Assembly: GCF_050749805.1 (NCBI RefSeq)
Contig: NZ_CP192738.1
Coordinates: 3,534,001-3,598,000, forward strand
Direction of reading: 5' to 3'
Source of the DNA: Hahella sp018986435
Lineage (GTDB): Bacteria > Pseudomonadota > Gammaproteobacteria > Pseudomonadales > Oleiphilaceae
Length of the DNA: 64,000 nt
A program made the position numbers and the translations under genes. This document shows positions 56,500 to 63,554 of the stretch, piece after piece; the first letter of the stretch is position 1, and each line of letters begins with the position of its first letter. The notes under the pieces were generated by a model, which saw only the letters and a program-made list of their open reading frames with translations, was not told the origin of the DNA and did not search any database.

Positions 56500-57651
56500 C
56501 TATACAGCGCTATAGCTGTATCGATTACATACTTCCTTGCCGATCAGCATTTTTTGCAGTTCATTGCTGCCTTCGACGACCTGCAAAATTTTCGCATCCC
56601 GATAGAGACGGCTGACGCCGTTACTCTCATCGCAGCCATGGCCGCCGTGAATCTGGACGGCTTTGGCCGCCGCCGTACCGGCTTCATGTGATGCAAAAAA
56701 CTTGGCCTGAAGAATCTGCTCCAGAGCGTCTTCGTCCCGGGATTCCTTGGCTTTTGTCGCTGACAGGCAAATGAGTTGGGAGGCAAGCAGACTACTGGAC
56801 ATTTCCGCCAGATAGCCGCGAATGATGCCTTGGTCCGCTAGCAGCGCACCAAAGGTGGAGCGGGCGTTGGCTCTGCGCGCAGAGGCCGCCAGCGCCGCTT
56901 GTTGAACGCCCAGCGCCGCCCAGGCCACGCTGATGCGGCCGTAGTCCAGAGCGCTGTTGGAAATGAGGTTCTGGCCGAAGCCCGGTTTCCCGATGATGTG
57001 CGATTTGGGAATCCGCACGTCGACGAAGTCGAGCACCGCCAGATAGGCGCTCTTGAAACCCAGCATGTTTTTCTTGGCGGTGATGGTGAATCCTGGCGTT
57101 TCTTTAGGAATCAGAGCGGCGGTGTCCAGCCCCTGATATTTACCGAACACCAGAAACAGGTCTGCGATCTGGGCGAACGTGATCCAGGTCTTTTGTCCGT
57201 TGACCAGCAAGGCGTCGCCGTCGTCGACAAACTGTGTCGACAGGTTCTTGGAATCGCCTCCGGCGCCGATCTCGGTTTGCGCGAACGCGCCAATGATCTC
57301 GCCTTTAACCAGCGGCGTCAGATACTGTTGCTTTTGCTCCGGCGTTCCCCAGTCCTCAATGGTTTTCAACACCATTGAATGGACGTTCAGCAAGCCCGTC
57401 AGTGAGCCGCTTCCCGCCCCGATCGCCATGTTGAGAAGTCCGAAAGTGGTGGCGTCGAAGCCAAGGCCGCCGCTTTCCTCTTTCGCCAGGCCGCCCAGCC
57501 AGCCGTTATGGGCGAGCTTTTTCACTACCGAGGCGGGGGTCGCCTCGTGTAGATCCCACTCATCGGCATAAGGCGCGACTTCATCGGCGGAAAACTGTTC
57601 GAAGGCGTGCAGCCACTGGTTTTGAGAAGGCGATAGAAAACGGTTAAGCAT
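56500..57651 (-). CDS. Acyl-CoA dehydrogenase-like flavoenzyme, aminomalonyl-ACP pathway (ClbF/ZmaI-like)
   Basis: This 383-residue protein has the full acyl-CoA dehydrogenase fold: FAQTEIGAGGDSKNL (near 126-140, FAD/substrate segment), LVNGQKTWIT (near 150), and a C-terminal VEGSNELQKMLIG where the family has EGT-x-EIQ. In aminomalonyl pathways the homologue (ZmaI, ClbF) works on an ACP-bound aldehyde made from serine and completes its oxidation to the carboxylate. The neighbouring ACP, overlapped by 8 bases, and the serine A domain support this. The same family also makes pyrrolyl-PCP from prolyl-PCP, but the Ser code of the partner A domain argues against that. Confidence 0.85.
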   Translation of the reverse strand: MLNRFLSPSQNQWLHAFEQFSADEVAPYADEWDLHEATPASVVKKLAHNGWLGGLAKEESGGLGFDATTFGLLNMAIGAGSGSLTGLLNVHSMVLKTIEDWGTPEQKQQYLTPLVKGEIIGAFAQTEIGAGGDSKNLSTQFVDDGDALLVNGQKTWITFAQIADLFLVFGKYQGLDTAALIPKETPGFTITAKKNMLGFKSAYLAVLDFVDVRIPKSHIIGKPGFGQNLISNSALDYGRISVAWAALGVQQAALAASARRANARSTFGALLADQGIIRGYLAEMSSSLLASQLICLSATKAKESRDEDALEQILQAKFFASHEAGTAAAKAVQIHGGHGCDESNGVSRLYRDAKILQVVEGSNELQKMLIGKEVCNRYSYSAV

Positions 57652-57895
57652 TTACCACCGCCTTTCTCTCCAAGAAATTACAGACAGCCTGAATACTACA
57701 AAAGTTGGCGTTATCAAGGTCGTCAATCTCTACCTTGATTCTGAAGTTTTTTTCGAGAAAGGAGATTAATTGGATAGCGGCCAGGGAGTTAACCAGACCT
57801 GTTTCGAAGATGTCGACTGAGTCGTCCAAATCCTGTTTTCCAGCGAGTTTGCTCAGGTATTCAGACACTAATTTTTTACGCGCAGATACGTCCAT
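57644..57895 (-). CDS. Discrete acyl carrier protein for the aminomalonyl unit
   Basis: This 83-residue carrier protein has the phosphopantetheine site in FETGLVNSLAAIQL (Ser near 38). The GLVNSL form, rather than GxDSL, is typical of the ACPs that carry hydroxy-, methoxy- and aminomalonyl extender units. It is the first gene of the biosynthetic operon. Its expected load is L-serine, oxidised in place by the dehydrogenases at 56500-57651 and 14222-15073, then handed to the free AT. It contains a high share of Asp/Glu and no other domain. Confidence 0.88.
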   Translation of the reverse strand: MDVSARKKLVSEYLSKLAGKQDLDDSVDIFETGLVNSLAAIQLISFLEKNFRIKVEIDDLDNANFCSIQAVCNFLERKAVVNA

Positions 57896-57959
57896 TACTA
57901 CTTTCCTTTGCGAGCTAAAATTCCATTGGTCTTTCCATTGATAAATCGATTCGGCTTTT

Positions 57960-58000
57960 TATGAAAAGGCTTTCTTTTTCAAGCCCCATCTTGGGGCGCC
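57960..58000 (-). promoter_or_regulatory. Possible attenuator hairpins in the biosynthetic operon leader
   Basis: Read on the minus strand, GCCCC-aagat-GGGGC (57983-57997) is followed by GGCTT-gaaaaaga-AAGCC (57968-57985) and then TTTTC. The two stems share the same GGC/GCC bases, so they are mutually exclusive, and the second resembles a small intrinsic terminator. It lies about 65-100 bases before the ACP start. Function is inferred only from shape. Confidence 0.3.
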
Positions 58001-58018
58001 GAACCAATCTGCAGCAAT

Positions 58019-58046
58019 CATATATCAACCCTATCGATAGGCGCAA
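58019..58046 (-). promoter_or_regulatory. Candidate promoter with 12-bp palindrome in the spacer
   Basis: On the minus strand, TTGCGC (58041-58046) and TATATG (58019-58024) are 16 bases apart. The perfect palindrome CCTATCGATAGG (58030-58041) lies in the spacer and touches the -35 box. It is about 125 bases upstream of the ACP gene, the right place to drive the 43.7-kb operon. The rest of 57896-58378 holds no gene I can support. Confidence 0.35.
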
Positions 58047-58378
58047 TCTTCCAGTCAGCTGTTTTTATTGACAAATATTAATCATGTTTGGCTTCGCTGA
58101 TAACACGGCGGAACGCTTCCAAAGGCAAGCTTTTAAGGATCGTGCGACATAGCAGCAAGCGACCGCATTGATCTTTTCCCACTCTGAAACGCTTCAGATG
58201 CAAACGCTTGCAGAACAAAAATGGGACAAGATTGGGAATTTGATAATACGGCTTCTGAGTGAAAGCCGCAGTGGCGACCGCAGCATCCGGTTCGGCGAAA
58301 ATGAGATCGCCGATATGTTTCATTGCGGCGATATTCGCCCGCTGATAAACAGGCTAATGGGCGATCATCGCAAACGTT

Positions 58379-58397
58379 AATGAGAATGCTTCTTATT
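58379..58397 (+). promoter_or_regulatory. Fur box of the uptake operon
   Basis: AATGAGAATGCTTCTTATT matches the 9-1-9 form AATGAGAAT-N-ATTCTCATT at 16 of 18 positions. It directly overlaps a promoter-like pair, TTGATA (58396-58401) and TAGACT (58419-58424), spaced 17 bases. The binding-protein gene starts 62 bases after the box. Fur with Fe(II) would block this promoter when iron is sufficient. Confidence 0.65.
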
Positions 58398-58459
58398 GAT
58401 ATTATTAGTCCCCCCAGCTAGACTGCGCGTATCCTTTCGTACGATAGAAACGCATACCG

Positions 58460-59461
58460 ATGTTACCCAAATTCCGGCTAAGTCTATGGCCTTTCAAGGC
58501 TTCCTCATCGCGCCGCGGCCTCGTCGCGCTCACTGCATGTCTGATCGGTCTTGGCGCACTTCTGCTTGGACCTGGCTCCGCTCACGCCAATGATGAACCT
58601 ATGCGTCGCATTGAGCATTCTATGGGGGTGACTGAGGTATCCGGTACACCGGTCAGAGTCGTCACGCTGTTTCAGGGAGCGACGGATACCGCCATCGCTT
58701 TGGGCGTTATTCCCGTGGGCGTGGTGGATTCCTGGGCGGAGAAGCCCACCTACAAATATCTGCGTCCTCATCTCCAGGGCGTTCCTCATGTGGGGCTGGA
58801 GACCCAGCCCAATCTGGAGGTGGTCGCCGGTCTCAAGCCGGACTTGATTATCGCCTCAAAGCGACGCCATGAGAAAATCTACGGCCACCTCACCCAAATC
58901 GCCCCGACTATTGCGCTGGAAACCGTGTTTGATTTCAAAGACACCGTAACCATGATGGGATTGGCGATGAACCGTCAGGCGCAGGCGGAGACGCTGCTGC
59001 GAAACTGGAACGACCGCGTGGCGGATTTTCAGCAGCGAATTCAGCTCAAGCTCGGCGACCAGTGGCCGCAGGAAGTATCCGCCATTAACTTCCGGGCGGA
59101 TCATGCCCGTCTTTATCTTCAGGGCAGCTATACCGGCTCCATTCTGCATGAGCTGGGTTTCGCCAGTCCTCCCAATCATCCGCAAGACCAATGGATGCAG
59201 AAGCTGGCTACCAAGGAAAGCATTCCCGCGATGAACGCGGATGTCTTTTTTGTGTTTATGAACACCGAAGACCCCGCTGTGCTGCAGGGATATGCGGACT
59301 GGACCCGTCACCCGCTGTGGAAGAACCTGGACTCCGTGCGTAAGCATCAGGTTTTTCAGGTCGACCAGATAGCCTGGCATTTATCCGGCAGCATCCTTGG
59401 GGCGAATCTGATGCTGGATCAGATCTACGACCATTTCGGCCTCACCGGTTCGTCTCAATAA
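58460..59461 (+). CDS. Periplasmic Fe(III)-siderophore binding protein (FecB-like)
   Basis: This 333-residue protein has a long signal peptide (GLVALTACLIGLGALLLG, probable cleavage after SAHA). The mature protein is a class III periplasmic binding protein: VRVVTLFQGATDTAIALGV (about 65-83), LEVVAGLKPDLIIASKRRH and a C-terminal lobe starting near 200 joined by a long helix. This is the FecB/FhuD class used with ferric citrate, hydroxamate or other siderophores. The ligand cannot be read from sequence. It is the first gene of an operon with the two permeases and follows a Fur box. The next gene starts right after its stop. Confidence 0.87.
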   Translation: MLPKFRLSLWPFKASSSRRGLVALTACLIGLGALLLGPGSAHANDEPMRRIEHSMGVTEVSGTPVRVVTLFQGATDTAIALGVIPVGVVDSWAEKPTYKYLRPHLQGVPHVGLETQPNLEVVAGLKPDLIIASKRRHEKIYGHLTQIAPTIALETVFDFKDTVTMMGLAMNRQAQAETLLRNWNDRVADFQQRIQLKLGDQWPQEVSAINFRADHARLYLQGSYTGSILHELGFASPPNHPQDQWMQKLATKESIPAMNADVFFVFMNTEDPAVLQGYADWTRHPLWKNLDSVRKHQVFQVDQIAWHLSGSILGANLMLDQIYDHFGLTGSSQ

Positions 59462-60484
59462 ATGTCGTTCAAGCATTTACGGGCGGGACGGAATTCCGGT
59501 CGCGTCCTGCAACTTCTCCTCGCGTTGCTGATACTGGCTGTAGCCTTCAGCGCCAGCATCGCCCTGGGCCAGATCTCCATGCCGTTGAGCGTCGTGCTGA
59601 ACGCTTTCACCGCTTTCGATCCGGGCTCCACGGAACATATCATCGTCACGACCACCCGCCTGTCCCGGGCGTTGACGGCGCTGTGCGTCGGCTCCGCGCT
59701 GGCGGTGGCGGGAGCGCTGATGCAGGCGCTGACCCGTAATCCCCTGGCCTCACCGGGAATCTTCGGCGTCAACGCCGGCGCCTTGTTCGCCATTGCGCTG
59801 TCGACCACGCTTTTCTCCGTCCCGTCCCTGCAACACTATATCTGGATCGCTTTCGCCGGCGCCGCCGTCGCGGGAACCCTGGTCTACTGCCTGAGCGCCC
59901 TCGGTCGCGATGGCCTGACGCCGGTCAGAACCGTGCTGGCGGGCGCCGCCATCACCGCCTTGTTCGTCTCCTTCACCCAGGGTCTGCTGGTGATCAATCA
60001 GGAAGGGCTGGACAGCATCCTGTTCTGGCTGGCGGGCTCGGTGGCGGGACGCAGTCTGGATCTGGTGGCGCCGGTAGCCCCCTGCATTCTGTTGGCCATC
60101 ATCGCCAGCATGGCTCTGGGCCGTCATATCAATGTTCTGATGTCCGGCGATGAAGTAGCAAAGGGCCTGGGACAACGCACCGGGATGCTGCGGTTTTTGA
60201 TGGGAGTTTTGATCATCGGTCTGGCCGGGGCTGCGGTGGCGATCGCCGGCAATATCGTCTTTGTCGGATTGATCGTTCCTCACATGGTCCGCGCCTGGCT
60301 CGGCGCGGATTACCGTTGGGTGCTACCGGGCTGCGCGGTGTTGGGCGCTGTCCTGCTACTGAGCGCCGACGTAGCCGCGCGGTTTTTGATACCGCCCCAG
60401 GAAGTCCCCATCGGCGTGATAACCGCATTGTTGGGAACGCCCTTTTTCATCTATCTGGCGCGGCGGGGCGTGCAGCATGCATAG
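59462..60484 (+). CDS. FecCD-family iron-siderophore permease, subunit 1
   Basis: This 340-residue protein has about nine to ten membrane helices and the FecCD signature: TTTRLSRALTALCVGSALAV, then QALTRNPLASPGIFGV (about 88-103) and FVGLIVPHMVRAWLGADYR (about 268-286), where the ATPase coupling loop lies. Starts directly after the binding-protein stop and ends 8 bases into the next permease gene, so the four proteins are coordinately made. It forms the heterodimeric inner-membrane channel of the ABC importer. Confidence 0.9.
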   Translation: MSFKHLRAGRNSGRVLQLLLALLILAVAFSASIALGQISMPLSVVLNAFTAFDPGSTEHIIVTTTRLSRALTALCVGSALAVAGALMQALTRNPLASPGIFGVNAGALFAIALSTTLFSVPSLQHYIWIAFAGAAVAGTLVYCLSALGRDGLTPVRTVLAGAAITALFVSFTQGLLVINQEGLDSILFWLAGSVAGRSLDLVAPVAPCILLAIIASMALGRHINVLMSGDEVAKGLGQRTGMLRFLMGVLIIGLAGAAVAIAGNIVFVGLIVPHMVRAWLGADYRWVLPGCAVLGAVLLLSADVAARFLIPPQEVPIGVITALLGTPFFIYLARRGVQHA

Positions 60485-61511
60485 GCTCATCACTCTGCGC
60501 TTTAACCGGTGGTCGGTGCAGGTTAACCCACGCTCGGCGACTCTCACTTTGGCGGTGCTGGCGGCGTCTTTGACGCTGGCGCTTATCGCTATCGCGACAG
60601 GCAGCCTCTGGATTTCCCCGCTGGAAGTGATCAAAGAATTGATCGCCAGTGAGCCGGGCGATCACGCCTTTATTATCGAAACCCTGCGACTGCCCAGAGT
60701 ACTGATGGCGTTTCTGGCAGGTTCCGCGCTGGCGCTGTCCGGCCTGATCCTGCAGAGCGTTATCAGGAATCCCCTGGCCTCTCCCGACATTATCGGCATC
60801 ACCAGCGGCGCGTCTGCGGCGGCGGTGTTTTTTCTGTCGTTTCTGGCGGGCGCCGTCAGCATCCACTGGCTGCCGGTAGCGGCCATTCTCGGCGCGGCCT
60901 GCACGTCCTTGTTGATCTATGCGCTGGCGTGGCGGCAGGGCGTATCCCCCATTCGTCTAGTGTTGATTGGCATCGGACTGTCCGCCGGACTCAGCGCGCT
61001 CACCACGCTGATGATCGTCATCAGCCCCATCGCCACCAGCATGAGCGCTTATGTGTGGCTGACCGGCAGCGTGTACGGCTCGGAATGGAGCGACGTGCAG
61101 GCTTTGGCGCCCTGGCTGCTGATCCTGGGCCCACTGTCGCTGCTGCTGGCGCGGACCATTGATATTCAGGAGATGGGCGACGCTATCGCCATCAACCTCG
61201 GCGTTCCGGTGCAGCGTAACCGCTTTATCCTGTTATTGATCAGCGTCGCCCTGGCCGGCTCCGCCGTCGCCTATACCGGCGCTATTGGCTTTGTCGGCCT
61301 GATTGCGCCGCATATGGCGCGCCATCTGGTGGATCGCTCCTTCTCCAGTCTGGCGCCGGTGGCGGCTATGATCGGCGGCGGCATGGTGGCGCTGGCCGAC
61401 ACCATTGGCCGCACCGTCTTTCTGCCGCTGGACATTCCCGCCGGGGTATTCGTTTCCAGTGTGGGAGCGCCGTTTTTTATCTATCTGCTGTATCGACAGC
61501 GTCATTATTAA
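60477..61511 (+). CDS. FecCD-family iron-siderophore permease, subunit 2
   Basis: This 344-residue protein is similar in plan to subunit 1: IIETLRLPRVLMAFLAGSAL, SVIRNPLASPDIIGIT (about 90-105) and FVGLIAPHMARHLVDRSF (about 273-290). Its start overlaps the previous gene by 8 bases. The two permeases are diverged paralogues, as usual for FecC/FecD pairs. A 140-base gap with strong hairpins separates it from the ATPase gene, unlike the tight spacing of the first three genes. Confidence 0.9.
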   Translation: MHRLITLRFNRWSVQVNPRSATLTLAVLAASLTLALIAIATGSLWISPLEVIKELIASEPGDHAFIIETLRLPRVLMAFLAGSALALSGLILQSVIRNPLASPDIIGITSGASAAAVFFLSFLAGAVSIHWLPVAAILGAACTSLLIYALAWRQGVSPIRLVLIGIGLSAGLSALTTLMIVISPIATSMSAYVWLTGSVYGSEWSDVQALAPWLLILGPLSLLLARTIDIQEMGDAIAINLGVPVQRNRFILLLISVALAGSAVAYTGAIGFVGLIAPHMARHLVDRSFSSLAPVAAMIGGGMVALADTIGRTVFLPLDIPAGVFVSSVGAPFFIYLLYRQRHY

Positions 61512-61561
61512 CATGGCGATGATACTGACATGTTAATGAACAGGCGCATGGCGGCGCCTAG

Positions 61562-61627
61562 CTGCAGGAAACAGGGCCTGACATGCACAGGCCTGTCGTT
61601 GCAGACAAATAGAAGGACGCATTTGTC
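61562..61627 (+). repeat. Intercistronic hairpins with dispersed repeat, copy 2
   Basis: A stem flanked by CTGCA/TGCAG with ACAGGGCCTG facing CAGGCCTGT (61562-61605) is followed by GACAAAT / ATTTGTC around a 10-base loop (61604-61627). From TTGCAGACAAATAGA on, the second part matches the repeat at 11912-11943 (opposite strand). A smaller AGGCGC / GCGCCT stem lies just upstream, near 61542. It fills most of the 61512-61651 gap. Confidence 0.6.
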
Positions 61628-61651
61628 CGCCTGATTAATAGTGAGATCGTC

Positions 61652-62509
61652 ATGAGCATTACGACAACGACCGAACACCCGCTGGAAAGCCGCGACCTGA
61701 CGCTGGGCTATGAGCAGAAGGTCATCATTGAAGCGCTGAACCTGAGAATTCCCCGGGCCAAGGTGACTGTGTTCGTCGGCAGTAACGGCTGCGGCAAGTC
61801 CACGCTGCTGAAATCTTTCGCCAGAGTGCTTAAACCCCAGCAAGGGTGCGTATTGCTGGACGGCCAGGAAATACAGCGAAGCCCTACCCGGCAGGTAGCG
61901 CAGAAGCTCTCCATGCTGCCCCAAGGGCCATTAGCGCCGGAGGGGCTGACCGTACATCAACTGGTCAGACAGGGCCGCTACCCCCATCAAGGCTTGCTGC
62001 GGCAATGGTCGCAGGAAGACGAACGGTTGGTTGAAAAAGCGCTGCATGATACCGGCCTCACCGCCCTACAGCATCAACCCGTGGATTCACTGTCTGGAGG
62101 CCAGCGACAGCGCGCCTGGATCGCCATGACCCTGGCGCAGAACACGGAGATTCTGCTGCTGGACGAACCCACCACCTACCTGGACCTCACCCATCAGATT
62201 GAAATTCTCGACTTGTTGCGCGACCTGAATGACCGCGAGCAAAAGACCATCGTCATGGTCCTGCACGATCTCAATCTGGCCTGTCGCTACGCGGACCACA
62301 TCGTGGCGATCCAGCATCGCAACGTCTACGCCCAGGGCAGTCCGGAGGAGATCATCACCGAGGAAACCGTCAGTGCGGTGTTCGACCTGGGCTGCCGCAT
62401 TATCCGCGATCCCCTGTTCGGCTCGCCGTTATGCATCCCCTTCGGCAAAACCACACGCATACCGACGCAAACTCAAGAGCATGACAAACGGAGCGAAGCA
62501 TGCGTCTAG
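61652..62509 (+). CDS. Iron-siderophore ABC transporter ATPase (FecE-like)
   Basis: This 285-residue ABC ATPase has Walker A VGSNGCGKSTLLK (about 39-51), Q-loop LSMLPQGP, signature DSLSGGQRQRAWIAM (about 145-159), Walker B ILLLDEPTTYLDL (about 168-180) and H-loop MVLHDLNLACRYAD. The sequence closely follows FecE/FepC-type proteins, including the DLGCRIIRDPLFGSPLCIP tail. It energises the two permeases. It ends 10 bases inside the next gene. Confidence 0.92.
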   Translation: MSITTTTEHPLESRDLTLGYEQKVIIEALNLRIPRAKVTVFVGSNGCGKSTLLKSFARVLKPQQGCVLLDGQEIQRSPTRQVAQKLSMLPQGPLAPEGLTVHQLVRQGRYPHQGLLRQWSQEDERLVEKALHDTGLTALQHQPVDSLSGGQRQRAWIAMTLAQNTEILLLDEPTTYLDLTHQIEILDLLRDLNDREQKTIVMVLHDLNLACRYADHIVAIQHRNVYAQGSPEEIITEETVSAVFDLGCRIIRDPLFGSPLCIPFGKTTRIPTQTQEHDKRSEACV

Positions 62510-63429
62510 GCGCCGCCACGCCAAAGTTCTGCGCCCAGGCCAGTCAGGACGCCGATGAGCCTCTGGCGGGAACGGGCTTTCATCCGCAAAGCAATCTATT
62601 GCTGAGCTGGCCCATCGCCGGTTGGACGCGCACTTACCATCAGGCTAAGGATATGAGCGAAACCGAGTCCGGGCTTGTCGCAGAACTGGTCGCCCAAGGC
62701 CGCCGGGTGAACCTGATGCATCGGGCGGATCAGTCCAAGTCCCTGCGTCGCGCCTATCTGATGCCCGAACGGGAGGCGTACGATATTCCCTGCGAACAAC
62801 TGGCGGCGTTTCTGCTGGCGTTGCAGCAGGGGCGCTCGTTGGCGGCATGGCGTAGCGGCCCGGCGCCCGCCAAGGTCGTGCTTTGCTGCACCCATGGCGT
62901 CAAGGACAAGTGTTGCGCCAAGTTCGGCGTCGCGGGCTTCAAGGCGCTGGAGCTGGCCGCGCAGAATTTCCCAGGCGTTGAAGTCTGGCAAAGCTCTCAC
63001 CTGGGAGGCTGTCGTTTCGCGGCCACCGCCCTGGTGTTTCCCGACATGCGCAAATACGGGCGTATCGAGCCTGAGCGCGCCCAGCCCCTGCTGGAAAGCG
63101 AGATGAGCAACCTTCCTTATCTGCCCTGCTTTCGTGGAAACAGCGCTTTGACGCCAGTCCAGCAAATTGCCGAGATCGAAGCGCGCAAGCGTCTTGGCGC
63201 GGAGGGACATCAGCCGACTCAGTTGGAAATTGTCGCTGAACACAGCGACGGCGAAAACCAGGCGGAGATCGCGTTTTTCTGGCGATCCGATACTGCGGAC
63301 GGACGTCTGATTATCCATCTGAAGGCCACGTCTTTCCTGCGCTACGACATGTGTTCGGATATTGACGCGGGCGGCGGCCCCTCAGATCGCCGCACATGGC
63401 GAGCAAGCGAAACGCAGGGAAACGCCTGA
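62500..63429 (+). CDS. Sucrase/ferredoxin-like (thioredoxin-fold [2Fe-2S]) protein
   Basis: This 309-residue protein has the Suc/Fer family core: VVLCCTHGVKDKCCAKFGV (about 126-144) and SSHLGGCRFAATALVFP (about 168-184). The spaced Cys residues can bind a [2Fe-2S] cluster, as in thioredoxin-like ferredoxins. Cytosolic, with no signal peptide. Placement as the last gene of a Fur-controlled siderophore importer, overlapping the ATPase gene by 10 bases, suggests a role in reductive release of iron from the imported complex; this is inference. The usual ferric reductases of such loci (FhuF or SIP type) are absent here. Confidence 0.8.
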   Translation: MRLGAATPKFCAQASQDADEPLAGTGFHPQSNLLLSWPIAGWTRTYHQAKDMSETESGLVAELVAQGRRVNLMHRADQSKSLRRAYLMPEREAYDIPCEQLAAFLLALQQGRSLAAWRSGPAPAKVVLCCTHGVKDKCCAKFGVAGFKALELAAQNFPGVEVWQSSHLGGCRFAATALVFPDMRKYGRIEPERAQPLLESEMSNLPYLPCFRGNSALTPVQQIAEIEARKRLGAEGHQPTQLEIVAEHSDGENQAEIAFFWRSDTADGRLIIHLKATSFLRYDMCSDIDAGGGPSDRRTWRASETQGNA

Positions 63430-63466
63430 GTCAGGAGTTAATTCGTCAGTCGCCGCTTAATGCGAT

Positions 63467-63481
63467 TGATAATAATTATCA
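63467..63481 (+). promoter_or_regulatory. Perfect Fur box before the TonB receptor
   Basis: TGATAATAATTATCA is an exact 7-1-7 Fur palindrome. It overlaps a promoter-like pair: TTGATA at 63466-63471 and TACATT at 63489-63494, spacing 17. The receptor ATG is at 63555 with AAGGA 7 bases before. The receptor is thus expected to be made only in iron shortage. Confidence 0.85.
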
Positions 63482-63554
63482 TTTTTATTACATTGCACTT
63501 CTGGCTATTTTTCTCCTTCATTCATGTCCCAAGACAATCATTAAGGAATTGTCC

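Noticed and set aside
54795..57895. Pyrrole-2-carboxyl (PltE/F/L-like) starter pathway
   Set aside because: Gene types fit, but the A-domain residues read as a serine code, and a hydroxyacyl dehydrogenase, free AT and AT-less KS are present, which the pyrrole route does not need.
14222..57895. Classical siderophore NRPS cluster
   Set aside because: Uptake genes are adjacent, but no genes for catechol, hydroxamate or salicylate units were found, no clear Fur box lies before the biosynthetic operon, and the enzymes fit a D-Asn prodrug, aminomalonate pathway better.
58078..58380. Overlapping 70- and 81-codon ORFs in the operon divide
   Set aside because: They lie on opposite strands over the same DNA, lack ribosome sites, and the plus one runs into the Fur box; probably non-coding or an old remnant.
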